Positions 11,701 through 20,919 of a stretch of DNA of 64,000 bases are shown one piece after another. How positions within the stretch are numbered: position 1 is the first letter of the stretch; each line of letters starts with the position of its first letter. Location of the stretch: positions 11,650,622 to 11,714,621 of the forward strand of contig NC_049907.1 of the NCBI RefSeq assembly GCF_001411555.2, given 5' to 3'. Position numbers and translations under genes: made by a program. The stretch comes from Juglans regia (lineage: Eukaryota > Streptophyta > Magnoliopsida > Fagales > Juglandaceae). A model generated the notes under the pieces. The model was not told where the DNA came from. It did not search any database and saw only the letters and a list, made by a program, of their open reading frames with translations.

Positions 11701-14700
11701 CATTATCTTCAAAACATCAACCATTCCTCTCAACCCAAATATACTGCACAAGGCATTAAGGGATCATATTCTTTTTTTATATAGGTAAAAGATATTTATA
11801 TTAATAAGAATAGGAATAGGCATAGCCCAAGTACACATGGGGCATACAAGGGTTTATACCTAGCTAAGAAGAAAAAATAGTAACAAGAAAATAATGAAAA
11901 TTTAGGCCATTACAATCTACAACACACACTTGCCCATAGGAACAAAGTTTTAATAAAAAACAATCTAGTCTCCTCCAATGTTTGCTCCTTATCTTCAAAA
12001 GTCCGATTATTTCGTTCCTTCCATAGGCACCCAAAAATACATATAGGAATCATCTTCCACACTGCTAAGATTTGTGGAATTCTGCCCAAATTCTTCCAAC
12101 AGGCCAAGAGCTCAACCACCATAGCAAGCATAACCAAGGCTAATTCCATTCTTCTAAAGACATCATCCCATACTGATCTAGCGACCTCACAGTGCAGTAG
12201 AAGATGATCCACAGTCTCACCATTCTTTCTGCTCATACAACACCAGTCCACAACAATCACCCAACTTTTTCGTAGGTTGTCCATAGTCAAAATCTTGCCC
12301 AAAGAAGCTGTCCAAGCAAAAAAGTTCGCCTATAGGGGCACCTTGTTTCTCCAAATACTTCTCCATGGAAAGTTATTATGTTGCAGATTGTTGAGGATCT
12401 CATAAAAGGAGCGAACAGAAAAAACGCCTTTGTTAGCGAGCATCCACCTCAACTTATCAGTTTCCTGAGTGTTCATTCTCATGGCATACAAGGCTCTAAA
12501 AAAATTAGCAAAGCTGCCAACTTCTCAATCATGCGTCGCCCTCATAAAATTCACATTCCATCGGATTGAGCCACCGGACATCTCCATGAGATCCACCACT
12601 AATGCTTCCTATTCACACGCAATCTTGAAAACTGTAAGGAATGTGTCCTTAAGAGCACGATCTCCACACCATAAATCATGCTAGAATTTTATTCTGGATC
12701 CATCACCCATCACAATTCTAGTGTGTCGAGCGAACACCCCCCAACCATACACCCTTTGTACCTCCCTAGTGCTCCACCCTCCATGTTATATCGCCACAAC
12801 TATTTCCCAAGAAGAGCCCGATTGAATATCCTCAAGTTTCTAATTCCTTATCCCATTTGACTAGGTGGAACTTAAACCCATCCCCCAACCCACTCCAAAG
12901 GAAATCACGCTGGATTTTTTCGATACGGATTGCCACACTAGCCGGAATTGGGAACATAGATAAGAAGTGAGTTGGTAAATTGGACAACATACTCTTGATC
13001 AAGGTGGTCCTACCACCTTCTGACAAATACAATCTCTTCCAGCCTACCAATCTGCGTTCAATATTTTCTATTACTTCATCCCATATAGATTTAGCCCTGA
13101 AAGAGGCCCCCAAAGGAAGTCCAAGGTATTTCATGGGAAGTGAGGAGACCTTGCATCCAAGAATGTTGGCCAGCCACCGGTGGTTTCGAACGTTTCCAAC
13201 TAGGACCAACTTCAATTTGGATAGATTCACCTTCAATCCAGACACAACTTCAAAACAAAGTAGAAGGCATTTTGGGGTCTTGAAATAATCCTCCCCTACA
13301 CCTCCCCCAAGCAGTTTGCTAAAACCATGAAAATAATCTTATATACCTCATTCACAAGACTAATAGGCCGAAACTCTTTGACATTCACAGCCCGTACCTT
13401 ATTGGGAATTAGCGCAATAAAAGTGGCATTGAGACTTTTCTCAAACTTACCCAATAAGAAAAATTCCTGAAAAGCCTTCATCAAATCATCCTTCACTACC
13501 TCCCAACAGGCTAGAAGATCCCATAGAGAAACCATCCAGGCTACGTGCTTTATCTTTGACCATCTTTCTCACCACTTTATAAACCTCAGTCTCATTGAAA
13601 GGCCTCTCCAACCAGGCAACACTTTGCTGCTCAATGGTCTCAAATGCTAATCCATCTAGTTTTGGCCGCCACACTACTTGCTCGGTACATAATTGTTCAA
13701 AAAAACCAGCAACATGCTTCGGAATCACTAGAAGTTTCATTGGCACAACAGCATCAATATTTAACATCTCAATGTTGTTAGTACTATGTGAATTGGCCAC
13801 TCTATGGAAAAACTTTGTGCTTCTATCTCTTTGTTTTAACCACAATGCTCGAGATTTTTTACACCATGAAATCTCCTCCAATAAGATAACTCTCTCAAGT
13901 TCTGGAACTAATTCTATCTTCTGAGAGAGTGCCTCCGTTGATAGTGCCCGACCCTCCTCTACCCTCTCTATCTCCTGTAGTTCCTCCATTAGAGACTTCT
14001 TTTGATAACCTACATCTCCAAAAACTTGTGCATTTCATATCTTTAGGTTTCTTTTTAAAGCTTCCAGCTTACCTGCAAAAACAAAACTTGGAGTGTCATA
14101 TAGTAGATAGGAGGATCACTATTGTCTGACCCTTTCCACAAAGCCCTAACTTTTCAGCCACTTATTCTCGAATTTGAAATACCTACGCCCTCCACGAATA
14201 CCTTCACAATCTAACAAGACTGGAAAATGATCTGGACAGAGGCAAGTTTGTCTTTTCTGACATTACTCCGGATAATGGGCTTCCCAATCCGAGGAAACTA
14301 GAAATCTATCCAATCAAGACCACGTTTGATTATTTGACCACGTGTATGTTCCACCAATAAGGGGAATGTCCACCAAACCCAACTCAAATATAAAATCCGA
14401 GAACTCCTTCGTTGTAGACCGAAGCCTACTCTCCCCTGATCTCTCACTTGGGAACCTAATAACATTAAAATCACCCCATATGCACCAAGGCATGTCCCAC
14501 CAGCTTTGTAACCCAGCAATCTCCTCCCATAGACTTCTTTGGCTGTTTAGATTCGGCCCATACACTCCGGCAAAGGCCCACATAAAATCATCTTCCACAT
14601 TTTTAAGAGAACATTCCACTGTATACTCCCCAATGTAATCCTCTATTTTATTCACAACCCTTCAATCCCACATAACTAATATTCCACCTAAGGCCCTAAG

Positions 14701-17700
14701 AGATGTGAGATACACCCAGTCAACATATGAACAATTCCACAAGCTACAAACAGTGCTTCTTGAAATAATTTCCGTCTTAGTTTCCTGCAAGCAAATGATA
14801 TCCATCCTCCACTCCCGAAGCAAATTTTTAATCCGAAGTCACTTATTTTCCTCATTAAGCCCTCTGACATTCCAAGATACAATTTTCGGCTTCATAAAGA
14901 AATTTTCAGCCAGAATTTTCCTTTGCTTGAGCTGCCATCATAATTAATAGACCATGTCAGTCTATTTAGCTCCCTCTGTTTTTTGGAGCCTGACTTCTTA
15001 GCTCCCTCTGTTTTCTAACATGGTCTATTCCAAACAGTAGCAATTTGCGCATTATCCCTTAAACCTCTCCGGCAAGCAAAAAGATCCACCACCCACCTAG
15101 GCATCACCCAAGTCATTCCACTCCTATTGAACGCTTCATACCATAACAGCCTAGTCACTTCACAATGTAATAATAAATGATCCACCAATTCACCAGATTT
15201 CTTGCATAAGAAACATCAATCCAAAACAATTAATCCACACTTCCTAAGATTATCCAATGTCAGAATCCTCCCTAAAGAAGTAGACCAGCCAAAGAACGCA
15301 ACCTTTGAAGGCACCTTACTCTTCCAAATACTTTTCCAAGGAAAAGAGTGAACCCCATTAGGCCTAGACAGCATCACAACTGTCTAATGTGATCATCCAC
15401 GAACAAAAAAAGTTATTTTCTTTGAAAGTGTTAAAGAAAGGAAACCAAATCTTATTTTATTTAGGAAAGCATGTATAAAACAGGATTAATCAACCTTAGC
15501 ATGAGTAAAAAGAGTTTGATAGTAATGGTGTAACGGTCACAAAGGAAAGCCAAGCCACATTTGGGCTCATACACAAATATGACTAGTCATTGTTACAATT
15601 GGAGTCCATTAAAATAATAATAATGGGTAGGACTTCCCTCTCAAGCAATGTGGCATCTAATTCACCACATTCCTATACTCAAACCAGGGATTGCAAATGT
15701 TTTCCCTAAGTTGCAAAGGAAGTTTTGATATTGAGCCGTCGAGCGAGTTAAGAAACAAAGCAGTATGGTTGTGCCTTTAACAATTATTGCAAAAATGTTA
15801 CATTTTGAAAAGAGTTCTTCAAGTAATGTGGTGTGATCTTAACCTTTCATGGAAGCGCTTTTTTATGCACCTTCTCATATGTCATGAAAATCAAGTTTGC
15901 AAATGATCTAATGCGTTGCATGTGTTATTTGAAAGTAATAAACATATTCATGTTATGATAATTATGCTAATGCTTTTCATGTGAACGTTATGTGGGTCAT
16001 GATGATTATTCTTATGCCATGGAAGTTACGATATATAATGATATGAATATTATGAAAAGCTTAAGGTATGCAAATCATCAGAATAAGCAATTATGAATGA
16101 ATGAATGAATGCCATGTTATGAATGTTTTACCTTGGCCATATGATGATGCTTGGTGCTAATGCAATATTATTGGTTGATGTGCCACACTAAAGGACATTG
16201 AGAATGTGTGATCCGCCACATGTTGCACCCCCTATGGCTATAGACTATGGGCTGATACACAACCTTGCACACAAGGGAACATGTGTATTGGCTACTTTGT
16301 ACGTAAAGATTTAGTGACAAATGCCTTATAATATGTGAGAAAATCTTTCATTGTATTTAAAAATGTTTTTGAAGGTAAAACCTTACTCGGAACCTTTTTA
16401 CTGCATGATGTACTATCTGCTGAGTATTCAACTCATTTTTGTTTTGATATATTAGATGTCCCAAAGTGACAAACATGAAGATGAGTTATCAGGCCAGAAC
16501 CAGTAGGACTGTGGACAAATCAAGGTCAAGTGTTGAACATAGTGTTAGGTTTTTGGATTATGATGACATAGTGACATCAAGAATATTGTTTACTTTCAGT
16601 TATTGAATTTTTTTCACATTTTGCAGTATTGTTTCATAATAATTAAGTTATGGTTTTTGAGGCATTAAGTTGCCTTAATAGCTTTCCTGTTCCTCTACCT
16701 TCACTTGCTGCCTTGCCTTCAACAACTCAAACTAATGTGTATGGATCTCATATGCCAGGCGCTATGTATCTATGTATGTATGTTGATGTGGCATTCACAA
16801 GCTGACGGCAATGGGGTGTTACATACAATGATTATGGGTATCCTTTGCTATATGCTGCACAAGAGCAAGGGGAGATCGCTAAACTTCTAAATGGCCGTAT
16901 ACATTATTAAGTGTCTCATCAATATAAAGTAGACACTATCTGAATAATAGAACAATTACCATGACTCAAAAAATTAGTTGAAGTAGACACTATTTGAATT
17001 ATGTGATCTATAAATTCTTTCTCCTTCTAATGTGTAGTGAATCAAATACGAAATTTTGATATGAAGTTAGATATCTAACGATGGCAGAGCAACATGCATT
17101 ATTTTAAAAAGTTCTGACAGGGCTTCACACACAAGAGTATGACTCACTGTTACCAATTGCATTTGTAGTTAGAACAGATGCCAAACATTAATTACGGCCT
17201 GAGTAAGCTGAGAAAATGTGCAAGAGCATATTAGGGTCACAATCAGAGACTTGAAAAGGCCAAAACCACCAGAGCACCACAGGCTAACGCTCCATGAAGG
17301 TGGGGCAGGGAGGACCAATTAAAAAAAAAAAGGCTTTTAAAAGAAAATATATACAATCTAAATAGTTTTCAAAGCCATGAACCTTTATTGCAGTAACTCA
17401 ATTCATGAAACCCTTCTTATAGAATTTTTTTATAAATCATGTGCTCTTTATACATTGAAGGGAGATAAGTCACACCCATGCATCTATTAGCATCATCACA
17501 AATTCTATTTTACGAACATGATATACTATAACAAATTGATGTTCCACAATAATAAAGAAGCAATCCGAGGTAAAAATATGAGCAGAGACCATGTTTTCAA
17601 ATCGTCCCATACTTCATAATACATGATGCTCGGCAGATGAAAAAAAATATGCACAAACAAGCAGAGCGAATAAGGATTTCAACATAATGCCAAAACTTAG

Positions 17701-19678
17701 AAGTACTCCCAATTAATTCTAAAAAAAAAAAGGAGCAATAATCAGCTAAAATCATTTCGCGTAGGCAATGCAAATGTTCACTATATCAATTTACTGTTTC
17801 AAGTTGAATGTGGAAAAATAAAAGGTGAGAGGAAGTAAAAAGTTTTTTTTGATCGGTAAAGTGAGAGGAAGTAAAAAGTATGGAGGTGTTTTGGTGAGCT
17901 TCTGATTATGAAATTTTTGACCACAAGGACAACCGAATTTTTGGAGTCAACAGAGGTTGTCTTGAGATGGTTGACAACATGTTGTTACAATGGAATGCTT
18001 CTGCATTAGAAGAAGTTACTTGAAATAAAATATTCAAATTAACCTTAATTTAATGCATAAAATTGGCACAAGGTCTCGAACAGACATGAAAATGATACCA
18101 GTTATCAACCTTCATAATGATCAACATCATATTAAATCCAATCAGGGCAGCCAACAGTTTTTTGATAATGAGAATGGAAAATTACATATAAAAAAATGAA
18201 TACTCAGAACGGCTGAAAGGCTTAGTAGAAGTTATGCACCTCACAATATGATAAACTCCACCGAAAGCATGGTCTCTTGAGATTCACTGGTGGTGTGAAA
18301 TCAAAACCTCGATACTCATACAAAAGTGTAGATGCGTAGACACATCTGGTAACTTTTTCATAGGAAGATTCCAGAGCGACACTCCCACATGACACAATCT
18401 GAAATCATAAGAATTACAAAATAATTGGTCTTCTACCAGGTAGAAGGAGAATATAATCTGCTAATAGAATACATGCACATACTTATAAAAAAAATAGAAT
18501 ACAAGCACAAAACGGACCACATATGAGAATAAAAAGGAAATTATCCAGAAGATAAACAGAGCAGCATTACAATTTTGATCTCATCTCATCTCCAAAATTC
18601 TAATCCCAAAATTTGACAAACAGAAGATAAACATGTCAAATTTTGGAAATAGATCTCATCCCAAAACTCTTAACTCATTCCATCTCATCTTATCTCATCT
18701 CATATCCTTCCCAAACATAATTCAAATACAAAATTTTCAAACTAATCATTACAATTTTTTCAAACTTTCAAACAAAAAATCAAAAATAATTCAACTTTTT
18801 CAAATAACCAAACAAAAATAATACTATAAAACTATATTCTAACAATATTTTAATCTTATAATATTTTTTATTAAACTTTTTCCCTCTCATTTCTCAAAAT
18901 TCAAAAAATAATCTAATCAAACTATCTCATTACTATTCACAAACTATCTTATTATTATTTACAAAATTTTCATCTCATCTCAAGCCCTAATAGTTTCAAT
19001 TGACACACAGAGAGAGAGAGCCCGGTAAGAATAACTCAACTTTTTAAGAATACCCATGACTGGTTAGAAGGAAATGCGTTATTTTCCTCTCTATTTTGAA
19101 CAGGAGATATCCACACTGATGGTTTTTACTTTTCTTTTTGATGAAACGAAACCAAAAGTTACCTTAACACTGCCAATTTCAAATTAAACCTCCTTCCGCC
19201 TTATTTTCTCAGCAACCAAACACAAACCAAAACTAGAAAGGTGCCACAAGAAAAATCGTAACGAACCCAGAAAAAGGAAAGAATAAAGATAAAGGAAGAG
19301 AGAAATGGTTGATACCCCAGTGATCTTAACGAGCTGTCCCTCACGAGCCACCCTAAGGTCAGACTCAGGAAGAGAGCGAAGAAAGAAAAGGATTGCCCTT
19401 TTCGTCTTCCAGTGATGGGTATTCCAGACAATGAAAGCGAGGACGAGAGCCGAGAGCACAAGAAAAAAGGCAAAGAAGAGGGCGTTGTGGACAACAATGA
19501 GCATGAAAATGGAGACAAAGAGACCCAGAAGAAAGAGGGGTATGACAATGTAGAGGAATAGAGGAGGAATGGGATTGCAACAATGCTGGTCTCTCGGAGC
19601 TACGCTAGAGAGGTCGTTCATCACTATCTCTGTGACTGTGCGGCTTTGCTGCACCCAGTGGGACAAAGTGACAGACAT
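8492..19678 (-). CDS. At1g16860-like two-helix membrane protein gene (four exons, frameshift in exon 3)
   Basis: Four exons give a protein of about 320 residues: 19678-19316, 18398-18240, 9035-8822 and 8720-8492. The order and motifs match the plant family annotated as 'uncharacterized membrane protein At1g16860' (also labelled ubiquitin-specific protease C19-related). Two hydrophobic helices lie at about residues 39-63 and 66-85, followed by the conserved blocks [54 protein letters not shown] and [16 protein letters not shown]. All introns are GT-AG, and the phases join cleanly (0, 0, 2). The molecular function of the family is not established, and its cellular membrane is unknown. Oddities: intron 2 is about 9.2 kb of transposon debris, and exon 3 has five T (plus strand 8999-9003) where three are needed, shifting the frame by two. 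The N-terminus is shorter than in the long Arabidopsis members, and an upstream exon is possible. The gene could be functional with a sequencing error, or a recent pseudogene. Confidence 0.8.
8822..9035 (-). CDS. Exon 3 of the At1g16860-like gene, with a +2 frameshift
   Basis: After acceptor tgacag|AGG it encodes [20 protein letters not shown], then residues to LRLEEG before donor GG|gtaaca. A run of five A on the coding strand (plus-strand T 8999-9003) replaces the three needed for Arg-Lys-Ser. Read as given, translation leaves the family frame and meets a TGA about eight codons later. The frame downstream of the run agrees with exon 4. Confidence 0.7.
11360..11441 (+). mobile_element. LINE 3' tail fragment
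   Basis: 'gtacttaggctatgcctat', then an A-rich tail with 'aataaaatg', resembles the 3' ends of the LINEs in this window, where a 'cttgggctatgcctat' motif also precedes the tail of LINE-B. It is in the opposite orientation to LINE-A and LINE-B. Nothing upstream of the tail is recognisable. Confidence 0.45.
11481..11495. repeat. Target-site duplication of LINE-A (left copy)
   Basis: cacaactgtctaatg is identical to 15375-15389. The length is typical of LINE target-primed reverse transcription. Confidence 0.8.
11772..15025 (-). mobile_element. LINE-B, L1-type, inserted in LINE-A; ORF2 with RT core deleted
   Basis: The minus strand encodes an L1-type ORF2 starting near 14897. The endonuclease domain (NVRGL, QETK, WGDFNVI) lies at about 14900-14300. 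A linker and the RT N-terminus follow at 13989-13296 ([17 protein letters not shown]). RT thumb and connection sequence lies at 13245-12832 ([17 protein letters not shown]), and zf-RVT at 12460-11910 ([19 protein letters not shown]). The RT palm, including the catalytic YxDD, is missing between about 13296 and 13240. No ORF1 is present. The 3' end has 'cttgggctatgcctat' and then an A tract. Only 5 bp (tattc) repeat at the ends (11767-11771 and 15026-15030). Several stops and frameshifts are present, so it is dead. Confidence 0.8.
14946..15029. repeat. Inverted-repeat-bounded segment at the 5' end of LINE-B
   Basis: A perfect 12-bp inverted pair (aatagaccatgt at 14946-14957, acatggtctatt at 15018-15029) encloses a 17-bp direct repeat, ttagctccctctgtttt, at 14966 and 14998. 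It lies exactly at the LINE-B/LINE-A junction. Confidence 0.7.
15375..15389. repeat. Target-site duplication of LINE-A (right copy)
   Basis: Identical to 11481-11495 and flanks the 5' end of the minus-strand element. Confidence 0.8.
15529..16823 (+). mobile_element. Solo-LTR-like element (TGTAAC...GTTACA)
   Basis: The block starts tgtaacggtcac and ends ggggtgttaca, the end pattern of a family whose minus-strand relative lies at 20920-23726. A shared internal landmark is 'gctgagtattcaactcattttt', followed by a 'gatgag' segment, at about 16420-16490. No internal retrotransposon genes accompany it. I see no clean 5-bp target duplication, so the ends are approximate. Confidence 0.5.
18240..18398 (-). 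CDS. Exon 2 of the At1g16860-like gene
   Basis: It encodes 53 residues, from [12 protein letters not shown] to the acidic end SLSYCE. The acceptor is gatttcag|ATT and the donor GAG|gtgcat, both phase 0. I identified it by continuity with exon 1 and by the family block [12 protein letters not shown] followed by LLYEYRG. Confidence 0.75.
18560..18995. mobile_element. 'ATCTCATCTCA' MITE(s) in intron 1
   Basis: The block is bounded by repeats of tctcatctca and contains the family's AT-rich interior ('acaattttttcaaactttca', 'aattcaactttttcaaat'). The same sequence recurs in both orientations through the window (19966-20540, 23980-24208, 56318-56490, 58045-59310, 60835-62000). It is non-coding and sits inside the 917-bp intron 1 of the membrane-protein gene. 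Confidence 0.6.
19316..19678 (-). CDS. Exon 1 of the At1g16860-like gene
   Basis: It encodes 121 residues from the first ATG of the open frame through VKITG and carries both transmembrane helices. The donor is GG|gtatca, phase 0. A second in-frame ATG at residue 20 is an alternative start. The longer frame that reads on past the donor into serine- and leucine-rich sequence is intron read-through. Confidence 0.75.
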
Positions 19679-19965
19679 TCAATAGGAGTCTGCAGACAGC
19701 ATAGTCAAAGGTTTGGGCATTTGTTCAATTTTGTTGGGCAATGGGAGAGTGATATGGGGAATTATGAGACGCTGGTACTTGTAAGTTGTAAAGCACTCGG
19801 TTCGGTACGAGTACGACGACGCTCTACTTGCATTTTTCAAGCATTTGAGAACCCACCACGGTGACGACACAGCTACATGTATTTTTTTTTTTTCAAACAA
19901 AATACAACACAACTATTTTTCGTGTACGTACAAACATCACGTAATTTTAAAAAGTTGTAAATAAT

Positions 19966-20540
19966 AATAAGAAATATGTAATGAGATGTTTAGAAAATAA
20001 GATGAGATGAGAAATATAAGAATAATAATGAAATGATTTGTGAATAATAATAATAAAATAGTTTGAGTATGATGTTTTATAGAGTTTTGAAAAATGAGAG
20101 AGAAAAAATTGAATAAAAATATTATACAATTAAAATATTGTTAAAATATAATTTTTTAATATTATATTAGTTTTAAGATTTGAAAAAATTGAATTATGTT
20201 TTATATTTTGTTTGAAAGTTTGAAAAAGTTGTAATGATTTGAAAATAATTGTGTTTGAGTAATGTTTGGAAATGAAATGAAATGAAATGAAATGAGATAG
20301 ATAAAAACATTACCAAACATCTCCCGAGATCTGGTTTGTTTTTACAAGTCATCTTATCTCATCTGATATCATCTTATTTATTCATTACAATTTTTTTAAA
20401 CTTCCACAAAGATATAAAAACAATTCAACTTTTTCAAATTTCAAAATAAAAATAATATTAAAAAATTACATTCTAACAATATTTTATTTAATTTTCAACT
20501 TTTATTTCATATCATCACATCTGTGTAACCAAATGAGAAT
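19966..20540. mobile_element. Two adjacent 'ATCTCATCTCA' MITEs in opposite orientation
   Basis: One copy (19966-20330) reads agatgagatgag into the family interior. A second (20335-20540) reads catcttatctcatctg and then the interior in the other orientation. Together they form a large imperfect inverted repeat just upstream of the membrane-protein gene. Confidence 0.6.
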
Positions 20541-20562
20541 CTGTAGTCTTTCTGAAAAAAAA

Positions 20563-20856
20563 TAATATTATTATTATGTTTCCTAATTTATACCACTCAC
20601 TTTATCTCTTTGACGTGTCATCAATGCAGTGTCACGTGACTTATTAAGAGAATTAAAAAATTTTAAAAATAAATATTCAAAACAAAATGATACTCAAAAA
20701 TACAAAAACATTAAAATTAAAATCTTAGATTCCCTCTACCGTTAATGTTTGTGTTTTTAATTTTTTTTTTTTTAACAAGTCACGGAATGCCACATTATGA
20801 TTCCATATCAATGAGATAAAACAAGTTGTATAAATTAGGGACACAGTACATTACTC
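20563..20856. mobile_element. Mutator-type MITE, relative of the 50173 element
   Basis: The long terminal inverted repeats (tcctaatttataccactcac at the left; the inverse ends cattactc at the right) match those of the better preserved copy at 50173-51536. There is no nested insertion. The left end is degraded and no target duplication is clear. Confidence 0.6.
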
Positions 20857-20919
20857 ACAAACCTCACTCTGTCAAACTGATTTTTTGAACTCTTAACTAC
20901 AAATTTTAAGGAGGCAATA

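Larger units (their letters stand above)
10455..12571. repeat. 2,117-bp duplication, copy 1 (intronic)
   Basis: This segment matches 40784-42900 over its whole length with no net length change and about 36 substitutions counted by eye (roughly 98% identity). It spans unique-looking intron DNA, the 3' end and left target duplication of LINE-A, and the 3' end of LINE-B. Because here it continues into complete LINE context on its right, this copy looks like the donor. Confidence 0.9.
11496..15374 (-). mobile_element. LINE-A, 5'-truncated, interrupted by LINE-B
   Basis: A 15-bp direct repeat, cacaactgtctaatg, lies at 11481-11495 and 15375-15389 and marks the ends. The minus strand reads from 15374 through a zf-RVT-type frame ([14 protein letters not shown], then [12 protein letters not shown], then HLLLHCEV) to about 15030. 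It resumes at 11771-11496 with the rest of the C-terminus ([16 protein letters not shown]) and a T-rich 3' UTR. Without the insert it is about 0.6 kb, so only the last part of ORF2 ever integrated. Stops interrupt the frame. Confidence 0.8.
9036..18239 (-). other. Intron 2 of the At1g16860-like gene, about 9.2 kb and transposon-filled
   Basis: The intron runs from donor gtgcat at 18239 to acceptor cag at 9036. It holds nested LINEs (11496-15374), a plus-strand LINE tail (11360-11441), a solo-LTR-like element (15529-16823) and copy 1 of a 2,117-bp duplication (10455-12571). Bases 9040-10454 and 16825-18239 show no recognised gene. They include sequence resembling LTR or leader DNA around 9850-10440, which I could not classify. 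Confidence 0.7.

Noticed and set aside
19184..19315. Continuation of the exon 1 frame to 164 codons
   Set aside because: It reads past a good gt donor into intron sequence, and the family continues in exon 2 at 18398 instead.
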